Under the pieces are notes generated by a model. It did no database searches and was not told the DNA's origin. It saw only the letters and a program-made list of their open reading frames with translations. Positions 25,658 to 38,754 of a stretch of DNA of 64,000 nucleotides are shown here, one piece after another. A program made the position numbers and the translations under genes. Position 1 is the stretch's first letter. Each line of letters opens with the position of its first letter. Origin of the DNA: Alnus glutinosa (lineage: Eukaryota; Streptophyta; Magnoliopsida; Fagales; Betulaceae); assembly GCF_958979055.1 (NCBI RefSeq), contig NC_084886.1, forward strand, positions 52,807,102 through 52,871,101, read 5' to 3'.

Positions 25658-27036
25658 CACTGATTTCTCCATAAAAAATTGATCGAGGTTTTCTACAACG
25701 ACGATAGACTTGCTCGTCGTTTGTAACAAAACAAAATTCAGATTAGAATCATTCATAACACTCGAAAGATCAATATCATAGACATCGAAGGATAGGAAAT
25801 TAGCCATGTTCATGTTTGGAGAGGCGGGGACGAGTTCGCCGAGCTACAGGCGTGCATCGTGCCCAATGACGATGTTGGAAAGAAGCAGTACGTTATCTGG
25901 TCGATCGCAATATTTTTTTAAAAATAAAAAAATAAAAAATAAATTTTTGTTTTTTTCAGTTTTTTTTTAAATTAATTTTTTATTAATTGAAAAATGACAC
26001 GTGACTGGGGTATTATGAGGATATTTCGTCAAAATGAACATTTTTCAAAGGTTTTGATAGTTTGAGGAGCCAAAGTATAAGCCTTGGTAGTTTAAATGGG
26101 CTATCCGAAAATAATGTAGCAATTTATGAGGCTAAATTGTATTTTCTCCCTTAAATAAATTTCAAACATTTTGGGAGAAACGCGAGTCTAAAGGCTAAAG
26201 CCATGAAGGTCTTTGAGGAGGAGCACAAACAGAAGACTGCTATGGAATTGCTTTAACAGTATCTCTAGTTCAAACTAGAAGAAGAAAAAGAAACCAAGAA
26301 GGCTTCAATCCCATTTTCCATGGCTCTCTCGGTACTCCTCTCTTCCTTTATCTCTCATCACAACATTAGTAACATTTCGATTGTTCAAGCCTTCCCTCGT
26401 GTATTTGGGAGGAGAATTGTAGCCGGATGAACCTGGATCTGTTCCCAGGAAAGAGAAGGATCCATTGAAAGTTGAAACCTAAGCCTAGTGGGATGCCTCT
26501 CACTTTTTGTTTTTCCTTTTCTTTTTTAAAGTTTTCTTTTAAAATAAAATTATTAAAAAAATATATATATTTTAAAGTGATGTGTCAAAAAGGCCGATGC
26601 GGCACTAACGGATATCAAAAATTTGGACGGAAAACTCACGGAATGACCTATTTTAAATCCACGAAAAAATGAAGAAGTAAAAATTGATTTTTAAAAAGTG
26701 AGGTACAAATTTCAAATCACTCGTTGACTCAGAGATTTATGATAAATTTACCTAGAGAAAAATGAAGAAACTTGTACAATAATGTGAAAAACTGATTGAT
26801 GTGACATAAAGTAGAGAAAAATTTTAATTTTTTTTTTTTGAGTAAAGTGAAAAAAGTTGTTTGTTGAGGTAAACAAATGAATTTGATTTTTTTTTTTAGA
26901 AGAAAAAAGAATACATTGCCAAAGAAATACACTAATTTTTAATAGCCAAAATACGTAGGAGGCAAGAGGTAACAAGTGTTTTGTGCTACCTGAACCATAC
27001 CTCAAATGAAACATGGGATTCATAGAGAGATATAGG
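24692..27036. other. Spacer PG2-PG3, near-perfect copy of spacer PG1-PG2
   Basis: The contents equal 19260-21604 shifted by 5432, including the Copia piece (24872-25090), the conserved block (25316-25334) and the same T-run length. No independent gene was found. Confidence 0.75.
24736..24742 (-). promoter_or_regulatory. TATA box of PG2
   Basis: TATAAAT on the minus strand, in the same position relative to the PG2 start as in PG1. The promoter is copied as part of the 5432-bp unit. Confidence 0.55.
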
Positions 27037-27302
27037 AAGCACTAATGTTATCACACCAAAGGGTCGAGGGTGAGAGAGACACCAAACTTACGCAACAAAC
27101 TTCTCAACCAAATCAGCTTAGCAGTGGCATTGGCAAGAGACATGTACTCTGCATTAATGCTGGATCAAGCAATAATGGGTTGCTTCTTAGAATTCCAAGA
27201 AATTATGTTGGGACCAAAATCAAATAGCTACTAGTGGAGCGCCAATCATCTAGACAACTTATCCAATTAACATTGGAAAGGGCATGTGATGTACTGACAG
27301 AG
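27037..27302 (-). pseudogene. Copia RNase H fragment downstream of PG3
   Basis: A copy of 21605-21870 at offset 5432, with the same broken RNase H frames on the minus strand. Confidence 0.65.
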
Positions 27303-27976
27303 ACACTAAATTGGGAATGAACAAGAAAAAATGCGAGGTATGTTTAAATTAGCGAAGAATGCGTTTGGTAGCAGTCCAATGAGAAATGCAGAGTATTATT
27401 CCAAAACACTTACCTTCTTTCTTGGAGCAGTTACACCAAAGTAAACCGGTTTCGTTTAGCCAAGTGCTCCAATCCAGATGCTTTACCATTGCAGTGAGGA
27501 TACTACGCATAAGCTGAATAAATGTTATGAAAAAAGCTCATTTGATTCTACTTTATCTGATTGAGCCATTTAAGATCTGCAAATCAGGCATGATCACTTT
27601 CTACATTTCTCGTTTCTCATTCACGTACCTTCTGTGATTTGTTTAAGATATGTACATTTTCTACCTCGAAATTCAGGGAATTTTCTATTTGGGTAAATAT
27701 ATTCTGGGAAGTTGTGGAACATGGGTGCCATAAGCTGTTTGGCTTGTATATTGCAATCAGTTTTTGGCTTGCACACACATAGATGATAGATGACCTGCTG
27801 TCTGCATGAGAAAATGGTTAAACATTTCCAACTTTCATTTCCTTCTAACTAGCTTGGATGTAGAAAAAGCAACAAAGCTAAAGGAAAAACAAAAATTGGA
27901 AAATCACTTTCATTTGGTTCAATTTTCTTAAAGAACCGAGTTATTTCCAAATACATTACAGTCTCACACGAAGGAA

Positions 27977-30073
27977 TTAGGGAGTGGTAGCAGAACATCT
28001 CTTCAACCGAACATGTTCAATGGGCAGCTTATCTTCAGGAAAGTGACAATTAACACCTTTTTTCTCGGGCAACAAATTGCACGGCTTAGGAGTCACATTG
28101 CTTGTCACCCCCGCAATATTAGTACAGTTCCATTGCAATTCCTTTGGCTTCGCAGTCAACGTAAAAGTCGCATTAGAAATGCATATTCCTGTAAAAGGAT
28201 CATTAGAGATTCCTATAAGTCTTGCTGAATAAGTAACATTCTCTGCCACCACGTCTCTATAATTAATTCCATGAATCTTTGGAAGGGCTTTTGGATCGAA
28301 TAATCCATTGTCAGGGTGCTTATCATAATTACCCATCATCCAGAAAACATACTTGGCTGTCTTCAAGGTCAATCTTCTTACATAAATGTCCTTCACATAA
28401 GCTCCTCTTCCGATAGCAGTCTTGATTCTAACACCTGCTTGCATATTAAAGGCGGTGATGTCTTCAGCTCTAACATCTTGAATTCCACCAGACATTTCAC
28501 TGCCTAGAGCAATGATAGCATTGTCAGGTGAAATGCAGGTAAGCCTTCTGATGACAAGCTGCTTTGTGGGCATTCCAAATCTAATTCCAGATTGATCAAT
28601 ACCACTTTTCACGAAAATGCAGTCATCCCCTGGTGCTATGAAGCAGTCCTCAATACGAGTGTTTGTGCATGAATCTGGAAAACAAAGCCAAAAAACAAAA
28701 GAAGTATCGTTTGCATTAATCAGTGAAGTGGACATTCTCATTGTACGGGATCTAAATTCAGTAATTATTGAGTCTGATACGTATCAAAGAGAGCAGTTAG
28801 TTCAAGAGGCAAACAAACCTGGCTCTATCCCATCAGTGTTAGGAGAGTCAATCGGTGCAAGGATCGTCAGCCCTTGGATTAGTATATCACTGCAATCAGA
28901 GTCACAAAAATATGAAACTATGATCATGTGTGCATTAAAGATAAACTTAATAGAAAAGGCATGCTCAAACCTGCTATATACTGGATGGACAAACGTGAAT
29001 GGAGAGTTAATTAGTGTAAGATTAGATATCTGGATTTGATTAGAGTACATAAGCTCAATCATGCCTGGTCGGCTCACATTCAAGAATCCGCCACTATTAT
29101 ACTTTGTCCACCAAGTTACACCTTGGCCATCAATCGTGCCATTGTTGCCTAATCATTCATCAAGATGAAGAACACGGTCAACCAAAATGATCATACTTGC
29201 ATGTAATTCTGAAAAATCATTCTGTAATTACCGGTGATTACGACGTCTGTGAGATTTGTACCAAAAATAAGACTGCGGAACCGTCCACTAAATGCTCTGC
29301 CATAAGAAGGCAATGGAGGAATTTGAGGCCATTCTGATTCATCCTGTCCATTTGATCGTGGATGTTTGTGGCAATTGATAGTATCATAAACATATAATCA
29401 ACGAAGAGGGGAAAAATAATGCGATGTGGGAAAAAAGTCATCCTTACCTGAGATGCAAGAATAAGAGCATCCTTGTGGAGAAAAAGAGTAAAATGGCTAG
29501 TGAGACTAACGCTCCCAGTTAACCATTTTCCTGGGGGTACAATAAGCTGCGCCCCACCATCTGATGCATACTTGCTGAGGCTATCAATTGCAGCCTTGAA
29601 AGCCTTGGTGTTTGATGTTTTTCCATCGCCAACAGCTCCAAATTCCGTCAAAAATGCGCTGTGCTTTCGACAATTTATTGCCCGGTACTGCAAGGTGGAC
29701 GAAAGCTTAACTGTACATTCTGCGACTCCCAATATAAGGATTGCTGAGATGATCTGAATAACCTGTTTATCAAAGAAAATCCAGATTTTTTGTGTCACCT
29801 TTAAATTCTTCCTTATAAGACAATTGCAGAAGCAAAAGCTAGAAATAAATCTATAGGGTTAAAAATGTTTTACCAGGCCAACAGCAAACAGAGCTTTTAC
29901 TTATATTAAAACCGAAAGACCCATCACAAACAAGTTTATATACAAAAGCTAGAAACCACTGTATTAAAACCGAAAGATCCAAATCAGAAAGCAGCAAAAG
30001 CAGTCTCTTTTGTGAGATTAACCAGAACCATATTATTCATCAGAAAAACTGAGCGTCGAGGGAAACCATACAT
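27977..30073 (-). CDS. PG3: GH28 polygalacturonase-like protein, six exons, 472 aa
   Basis: Exons are 30073-30029, 29762-29448, 29343-29232, 29148-28971, 28889-28819 and 28674-27977. The start reads MYGFPRRSVFLMNNM, followed by the hydrophobic signal-like stretch. Motifs in order are FGAVGDG, GTIDGQG, SPNTDG, GDDC, GSEMSGG and RIK. All splice sites are GT-AG. The final exon is almost identical to that of PG2, while exons 1-4 carry substitutions against PG1 and PG2. No stop or frameshift was seen. Function is inferred from GH28: a secreted pectin-degrading hydrolase, or a relative of altered specificity given GSEMSGG in place of GHG. Confidence 0.88.
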
Positions 30074-30156
30074 GGGATGTTCTGAATGTCAGACACGGCT
30101 CCATGGTTTGAGAAGATAATTTTTACAACTGTTTTGCATTGCAGAACAGCGAGGGA

Positions 30157-30163
30157 ATTTATA
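30157..30163 (-). promoter_or_regulatory. TATA box of PG3
   Basis: TATAAAT on the minus strand, 84-90 bases upstream of the PG3 start, as in PG1 and PG2. Confidence 0.55.
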
Positions 30164-30199
30164 GTCGGAGATAAATATGGATAATCGACGACAACTGTT

Positions 30200-31764
30200 T
30201 TCTTCAACCATTGACAATTAACTAACTTGTTGAAAGTTTCAAACATGCCATATATAGCGGTGAAGTAAAGCAAATAAAAGTGGCAACCTGCTTGGTGTGC
30301 GAATGCAACATGATATTGGCGTAGAGACAAGTAGCGCCTATGCTATCACACCAAATGGCCGGAGGGTGAGCGAGAAAGACACCAAGCTCATTCAAAAAAT
30401 TCAGCTCCGGATCCGTATTGGCGTAGCCCCAGTGCCCCACGGCCTTGTACCTGCCTTAGCGCCAGCTAATGGGATACTCCTTCAAACTCCAAGATATTAA
30501 GTTAACCTTCCCAATTAGCGTTGCGACAAAAATTGATTTTAGGATCACCAAATAAGCCCCAAAAAAAAATTAAAAAAAAATAGTAAATATAGATAATTTA
30601 GATTCGGCTTAACAAGTCTACGTTTACAAGCTAAGACGAACCAAGAAAAAATTCATTATGAAAAGATGGAAAGTAATGAACGAAAAATCAATTAAACCCA
30701 AAAACTCCAATTGACCCAAATCTCATTCTCACAAAGAATTAGAAAAAGGGAAAAACTTCTCTTAATTCTCGGAGTGCCGTGCGGCACAACAACACCATGT
30801 GAGAAAACTAGAAAAGTCTTCCTGAAGTCTCTGCGCTGTTTCTCTAAATGGCCGAAATAGCTTTTCCTTCAATATCAAGTGAATTGTTCGGTCAAAGTTC
30901 CTCCAAGAAGCTAAGTGAAAACAGAGACATGTAAGTGTGATGAAATGAAGGGAGTTTAAGGAGAGCCACAAAAGCAACAAAGAAAGGGCCCATGCTTGAC
31001 TTGAGAAATACAGGCATGCTACAACTAGCGTCAGGAAAAATAGAGTAATTCCATAATTATATTAATCATCTATCAAAAGATGATGGTAATTTTTAAAATT
31101 ATCATTAGATGTGTGATTTATTAAATAATAATTTTAAAATGTATTTTATTTTTTAATGGATACTTGATGGACTTTTAATGTTCATGTAGAATTATTTGAA
31201 AAAAATATTCCATGATCAGAGGCTTGGGGTGTTTTGGCAAATCAATTTTTTTTTTTTTTAATATTAATAAGAATTCATTCATATGATGTAAAAGTGTAAG
31301 ATTTTTTTTTTTTGGTTGGCAAGAGAAAAATGAAGAAACTTGTACAATAATGTGAAAAATTGATTGATATAACATAGAGTAGAGAAAAGTTTTAATTTTT
31401 TTTTTTCTTGAGTAAAGTGAAAAAAGTTGTTTGTTAAGGTAAACAAATGAGTTAAATTTTTTTTAGAAGAAAAAAGATTACATTGCAAAAGGAATATACT
31501 AATTTGCAAATTTAATAGCCAAAATACGGGAATAGGATGAAATAGAGAGGATTTTCTCAATTTACTTATAAAGGAGGGGTATAGTTCTCTTTTCACATTT
31601 TTATGGAATGTAAAAAGACAACTATGTCCCTACTTTATAACTAAATGGAAAGAAATTGAGAGAATTCAAATTCTAAAATGCATAGGATGCTTGAGGTAAC
31701 AAGTGTTTTGTGCTACTTGAACCATACCTCACATGAAACATAGGATTCATAGAGAGATACAGGA
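30200..31764. other. Spacer PG3-PG4, proximal part
   Basis: This has the same spacer family, diverged. It includes a Copia RNase H piece at 30290-30520 (minus; LGVFLAHPPAIWCDSIGA), the conserved block at 30770-30787, and AT-rich sequence matching 10093-10585 and 11806-12021. No gene was found. Confidence 0.6.
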
Positions 31765-32030
31765 AGCACTAATGTTATCACACCAAAGGGTCGAGGGTGA
31801 GAGAGACACCAAACTTACTCAATAAACTTTTCAACCAAATTAGCTTAGCAATGGTATTGGCAAGAGACATGTACTCTGCATTAATGCTGGATCAAGCAAC
31901 AATGGGTTGCTTCTTAGAACTCCAAGAAATTATGTTGGGACCAAAATCAAATAGCCACTAGTGGAGCGCCGATCATCCAGACAACCTATCCAATTAACAT
32001 TGGAATAGGCATGTATTAACAGAGACATTA
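31765..32030 (-). pseudogene. Copia RNase H fragment downstream of PG4
   Basis: Same broken RNase H fragment as at 16170, 21605 and 27037, with more substitutions. It continues to about 32160 with sequence matching 51400-51480. Confidence 0.6.
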
Positions 32031-32187
32031 AATTGGGAATGCGCAAGCTAAAATGCGAGGTATATATGTTTAAATTAGCGAATAATGCGTTTGGTAGCGG
32101 TCCAATGAGGAATGCAGGGTGCTACATATATAAATTGACAAACCTTGATCACTGCAAAGGAAAGATCATGTTTGGAACATTTGGCTG

Positions 32188-32218
<31 letters not shown>

Positions 32219-32309
32219 TATCTTTTTTACAAGCAAAACCAATTTTAGTTTTTTTTTTTTTTTTTTCTCAGCCCTTCTCATATTCTAGATTATGAATATG
32301 TTAGGATTT

Positions 32310-32686
32310 TTGAACTGCATCCACATTTGATTGAGTGGTTTAAGTCCATGTTTGCAAATCATGAAATTTCTGATCCTAAATTGCCAGAAATGCCTTCTTC
32401 AAAGGGACTCAAAAGGATGATTTTGGTTGATCTTCGATGTGTAGATCCTAATGTAAATCAGAGGCCTAAAATGGGAGATTTGGTTGTTTCCGCATCAGGT
32501 GATCATGATGATCTGAACAGAACAAATAAAGGTGCAAGCATCAGAAAATCACTACTAGTACTAAATGATGTTACAAATTTAGAAAAAGTATTAATCATGA
32601 ACGTCAATGAGTTGAAGGTACTGCTCTTTCAAAACAAGTATCACGATTCTAATTCCTTCAATTCGTTCATAAGCTCAAGCCATTAA
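32310..32686 (+). pseudogene. Fragment of a receptor-like protein kinase, C-terminal lobe
   Basis: The plus strand is open from 32327 for 119 codons and includes LIEWFKSMFAN, LPEMPSSKGLKR and LRCVDPNVNQRPKMGDLV. This matches the last kinase subdomain of plant receptor-like cytoplasmic or transmembrane kinases, where the CVDP..RPKM motif is typical. The ATP-binding and catalytic loops are absent and the sequence after about residue 70 is unlike a kinase. It lies only in the PG3-PG4 spacer and is preceded by a TA run and a T-run. A captured or retroposed gene piece is likely. Confidence 0.65.
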
Positions 32687-35039
32687 ATATTTGTTCATTT
32701 TAGATTACCTTTGTTTACCAAAATAAATATTAATCATAATAGAAGGCATATATTCCTCATCATTTATAACATTGGATTTTTTTTTTTCTCTAATCCAGTT
32801 TTATGAATTAATTATAATGTTAATTATAGCCAAAGATGATTAGATTGGATTATTCTTCGTAATCGATCCTCCATCATCCTAAGGCTAAACTATCCATAAT
32901 GTTTCTTAATTGCAAAATTCATAAACCTAGTGTACATGACACTGTTTTTCTTTATCTTGAATATTGTCTTTTAGACAGGTTGTACGTAGTATATATAGTG
33001 AAGTATTTCTGGATCCATAAAGTTATTTTTAGTTTATTTTATTCAGAATTATACATAAATAGTAAAAGAATCTGCTAACTTCACAGTTTTTGATAACGCA
33101 AAAAAGGCCAACAGGCATGAGAGCAATATATTTCCAACTTTCATTTGAATCATTTCCTTTTCACTAGCTTGGTTGTAGAAAAAGGAACCTATCCTGAAAG
33201 AAGTCCACAAATTGGAAAACCAGGTTATTTGAAATACAAAATTCTTAGTACATGACAATCTCACACGAAGGCATTAGGCAATGGTAGCATAACATGTCTT
33301 CAACTGAACATCGTCAATGGGCAGCTTGTCTTCAGGAAAGTGACAATCAACACCTTTTTGCTCAGGCAACAAACTGCACGGCTTAGGAGTCACATTGCTT
33401 GTCACCCCCTGAATATTAGTACAGTTCCATTGCAATTCATCTGGCTTCGCAGTCAACGTAAAAGTTGCATTAGAAATGCATATTCCTGTAAAAGGATCAT
33501 TAGCGATTCCATCAAGTCTTGCTGAAATAGTAACATTCTCGGCCACCACGTCTTTATAGTTAATTCCTTGAATCTGTGGAATGGCATTTGGATCGAATCC
33601 ACCGTCAGAGTGCTGACCGTAAGCGCCTGACATCCAGAAAACAAACTTCATTGTCTTGAAGGTCAATCTTCTTGCATATATGTCCTTCACAAAAGCTCCT
33701 CTTCCGATGGCAGTCTTGATCCTCACACCTGACTGCGTATTAATGGCTGTGATGTCTTCAGCTCTAACGTCTTGAATTCCACCAGACATTTCACTGCCAA
33801 GAGCAATGGTTGCACTGTCAGGGGAAATGCAAGTAAGCCTTCTGATGATTAGGTGTTTTGTGGGCATTCCATATCTGATTCCATATTGATCCCAACCACT
33901 TTTCACGGCAATGCAGTTATCTCCTGAGACTATGAAGCAATCCTCAATACGAGTGTTTGTGCACGAATCTGCAAAAGAAAGAAAGAAAGAAAGAAAGTAA
34001 AACATAGGCTCAGATTGTATAGTTTGCATTAATGGAATGGACATGCATCCACGGGATTTCAATTAAATAATTATCATAGCAGTTAGTTCAAGTGGCAAAC
34101 AAACTAAACCTGGGTTTATCCCATCAGTGTTGGGAGAGTCAATTGGCGCAAGGATCGTCAGCTTTTGGATTAGTATATCACTACAATCATAGACAAAAAA
34201 AAAAATATGAGAAGATCTAGCTATGATGATCATGTGTGCATTCGGATAAACTTAATATATATAGAAGAAGCATGCCCAAACCTGCTATATACGGGATGGA
34301 CAAACCACGCTGGGGAGTTGATTAGTGTAAGATTAGATATCTGGATTTGGTTAGAGTGCATAAGCTCAATCGTGTACGGTCGGGTCACATTCAAGAATCC
34401 GCCACTACGATACTTTTTCCACCAAGTTGCACCCTGGCCATCAATCGTGCCATTGTTTCCTAATGATACAGTCAAATGAATAACACAGTCAACCAAAATA
34501 ATAATACTTACAAGTAATTCTGAAAAATCAAGGGTCGAATCAATCTATAATTACCGGTGATTACGACGTCTGTGAGATTTGTACCAAAAATAAGACTGCT
34601 GAACCGTCCACCATATGCATCCCTTCCTCTACCATAAGAAGGAAGTGGAGAAACTTGAGGCCATTCTGACTCATCCTGTCAATTTGATCATTCATGTTTG
34701 TGGCAAGTGATAGTATCATAAACATATTATATTGTGATGTGGGAAAAAGATCCACTTCTTTGAATTTTGTTATGTTTTGTCATGGGTATTTTTTTTTTTT
34801 TTAATAATTAATACAATATTAGAAATCAAGAGTTTTATTTTATTACTTTTCCCAAAGTAGACGAAAATTACACTTACTTGAGATGCAAGAATGACTGCAT
34901 CTTTTTCAAGAAAAAGAGTGAAATGGCTGCTAGTGAGATTAAAGCTCCCAGTTAACCATTTTCCCGGAGGTACAATAAGTTGCGCCCCACCATGTGCTGC
35001 ATACTTGCTGAGGCTATGAATTGCCACTACTAAAAAAAC

Positions 35040-35485
35040 TCAGTTTCTAGACGGTTTTAAACCGTCCAGAAATTGGAAAAAAACCGTCTGGAAAATGGTC
35101 CAGACGGTTTTTTCTAGACGGTTTAAAACGTCCATGAAAATGCGTCGGCATTTAAAATTGCAGACGGTTTTAGTAAAACCGTCCGCAATTACGGACGGTT
35201 TTTTACAAACCGTCTAGAAAATATTGCGGACGGTTTTATCCAAACCGTCTGTAAATAATTGCAGACGGTTTGGGCTCAAACCGTCTGTAATTATTTACGG
35301 ACGGTTTGGGCCTAAACCGTCCGTAAAATTCCAGACGGTTTAGGCCCAAACCGTCTGTAAAATTCCAGACGGTTTGGGCCCAAACCGTCTGTAAAATTCC
35401 AGACGGTTTGAGCCCAAACCGTCTGCAATTCAGATTGTATAAACCAAAAAAAATCTGGACGGTTTGGGCCCAAACCGTCCATAAT
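35040..35485. repeat. CACTA subterminal repeat array, left
   Basis: More than twenty copies of ACGGTTT or its complement are arranged mostly as close inverted pairs, for example AGACGGTTT-ggccc-AAACCGTCTG units near 35330-35415. By analogy with En/Spm, such motifs bind the TnpA-type protein. The open frame across 35236-35514 is a by-product of the repeat. Confidence 0.85.
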
Positions 35486-37257
35486 TTTTTTTTTAATTTT
35501 TTTTCCCCATGCATATATTTAATTTCTGAGAAAAAAATCCCTAATACAACAAAAATATCAAATCCATTTCCAAAATCCTAAATTCATCTCCAAAGTCAAT
35601 ACAAATTCAAATCCAAAAATATTGGGAAATTTTAACTATTTACCACAACAGTCAAAATAAATACATACTTAAAATGAAAAAAACATAAAACCTAAATTTC
35701 ATACATCATTAATTATAATCATCAATGTATGCAAGCCGACCCAAAGGAAAATCCGGTTTACGACCTTGTGTGCATCTTCTTCATTTATGCTTTTATGTGT
35801 TCGCTGCAATAAGTATACAAATTCCAAATTGTTAGTTAGGTAAGAATCATCTTTATGAAGCTAAAATTAACATGTTACAAGGTGAAAATTAACTGCCTAG
35901 ATTAACATTCATCCTCAATCATAATACAACTTATAATATGAAACTAATTAGAACAAGAGAACAAAGTGAACTAGCCATCTACTCGGAGGGCTGAGAGGTT
36001 GAAGAAAAAAGGATAGGTTAATAGCTAAAAACTGTTCTCTGTTCTCTACGATAGAGAAGAGAGCTGGAAGTTGTTCTGCAACAACGGCCCCTCTTCTCTT
36101 GTTTCTCACTAATCATTTATGACATAGATATAAGACTATATAAGTTAATAATCTTAACGTTGTAGGCTTTTACGCAAGTCTTTCTTTGTCTTTTTCTCTG
36201 TAAATGAGACAAAGAATGTAGAATAAGCCCTCCAAGGAGATTGATTGCATTTGAAAAGTGTGTTGGAGTAAGATAATCTATCAGATGAATTAATCTTCTA
36301 TTTTATTTATTTATCTATCCACTAGATTAGTTCCTTTGCTGTGATATTTTTTTTTTGCAGCATTAAGTGCCTAGATATGCTGTTTATATATATATATTAA
36401 TTGTGTTAATTATATTTCTTTCTGTAGGACCAAGACACCAAATGATTTTGGATTTCACAAGAAAAACTTCATAAATCATGATCTGTTAATGAAAGAGTTA
36501 TCTATGCCACATTGATCATCTCTCTATAGGACCAGGACACCAAATGATTTTGTATATGTAGCACAATTTTGCCTGTATTATGTGGAGATCAATTAGTAAC
36601 TTTATTCTTTAATTTAATCTAGCTAACCCCAACTTCACAACCTTCGTGATCATGCAGGTTGGATATCAACAAAGAACAAAAAACAGTAAAGAAAATTAAT
36701 GACTATGAAGGTTGAGTCTCACAAGTTCACAACCCTAATTGTACTTTGAATTCAAAAGTTGTATTACATCGTGTACAGTGAAAGCATACATGGGTATTGG
36801 AACTTTACTGGGTCTGACTCCCTAAACATGCAACTTTTTTTTTTTTGTTTCTGGCAAGATAAGAGTTGCAAGTCTTTACTTACGAAGGTTATAAAAAAAA
36901 AATAAAAAATTCCCAGGAAATACAAGGAAAAACTAAAAATACAAAGAGCAATACTTCCTACAACCACCTCAAACTAACAAATACAATACCAATGAAATGC
37001 ATTAATTGATTGTCTTATAGGGACTTCAACCCTTGTTTCCTTCATCATGGAAGGCTAAGAAATTGCTAACTATCAAATCAAAAAGTAATAATCTCATGTA
37101 ACACTTCATACATTTCTATTTACTTTTGAGAGATTTTTTGTCATATCATACTATGCAACCACAACGATGAAAAATGACTCATGACCATAAAAAGTTTAAA
37201 AATAAACCAAGTCCAACAAATTTGAAAGTAACACAAAATAAATCAAGTTCAGCTCAC

Positions 37258-38716
37258 CTTCTTGGTTGTTTCCCATTGATGATTGTTTCTCTGCCATAAT
37301 CATTGCGACCATACGTTTGACGGCTGCCAACTCTTCTTGTTGCGCTTCATACTTGTTGTTTTGCTCTTGCAGTTTGATGTTTGTCGTTTCGTACAAATTC
37401 TTCAAACGTTCCATCTCAGCAGCCATCTCTAGTTCTTTGGGAGTAGGCGCACTAGAGATCGATCCTTGTCCGGAGGTACTGTAAGAGCTTGATTTCCCGG
37501 GAGTTGGCCCTAGCCCCAAGCCACGCACACGACCGGAATGTTCTCGTCCTAGCACTTGTGCACATGCATCATTCTGCGACCAACGGACTGACCCCTGTGA
37601 ACACACTCGTTCTGTAGGCGACTGATTCTCGATAATCTCTCTCATCTTCGCCTGCACATAATGTCCAAGGGTGAAAACATCCGTAATAGAACTAATTTAA
37701 ATTACATATTTACCACTTACAATAGCTTCCCCAACCGCTTCATTCACAGGGTTTCCATCTTTCTTGGTATGCGAGACAATGAACATATCATCTCGGTTCG
37801 GTGTTTCTCCCATGTCTTCCTCCTGCATTAATATCCTTAACATTATCAGTTACAAGCTTATTATCTTACTACAATACGTACATGCCGTAAACGTTTATCT
37901 ACTATACGTACCATTTCTCGTGCAACTTGTGCGATACTCTTCGATCCCAGAGTGTGAAGAAATACATTTTGGGCACGGCTTGTCTTGGCCTTCAACGCTC
38001 TCTCCTATAAATTTGGTAATGTTAATATGTAGCATATTTCTTCAACAAATTTAATAAACAAATAAATAAATAAATGTATATACCATATCAGCCGAAGACA
38101 ACCACGTATCAACTTGCATTTCAAAGTCTTCAGAATCGAAGACTTTCACTGCCGAAGCCCTAGTGATCACAGACTCTAAGGTATCACCCTGTTTCAACTT
38201 TAGACCGCACTTGATCTCGTATCTGTATTGCCTTCTTTTCGTTGCTAGGTCCTTCATTGTTAACGACTTAATTTGATCAACTAGGTGGACAGGCTCAAAA
38301 TGAAATTTTTTCTACACCAAAAATGAAATCAACGCAAGTTAAATTTAAAATGTAGGACTACAAAACTATAAATAAGTGATAGACATGAAAATAAATCGTT
38401 TCATACCGTTAGGGTGTTCCACATATCTTCCTTCTCTTGCAATGGTATTTTCCTCCAGTTACCATGCAACTTTACAAATCGACCATTTCTGATGATCTTC
38501 CCACAAATCCTTCTAAATTTCTCGACCCCCGGGCCGGTTGGTTGGCACAACGTGTTGAACTCGATCACCACCTTTTCTCCAGCAGGTATGTGCCATATGT
38601 CCTTAGGACTACCAACAGTCCTAACATTTCTTCTACCCTGCTCATCTGCAAACCATTAAATACATTTATGTCACACTTGATTATCACTAATTAGTAGAAT
38701 ATTATCAAAGTATTTG

Positions 38717-38754
<38 letters not shown>

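Noticed and set aside
35236-35514. 92-codon frame in the left CACTA end
   Set aside because: It is a by-product of the ACGGTTT hairpin repeats.
36420-36560. Repeated string 'accaaatgattttg' in the CACTA 3' region
   Set aside because: A two-copy local duplication without a structural or coding interpretation.
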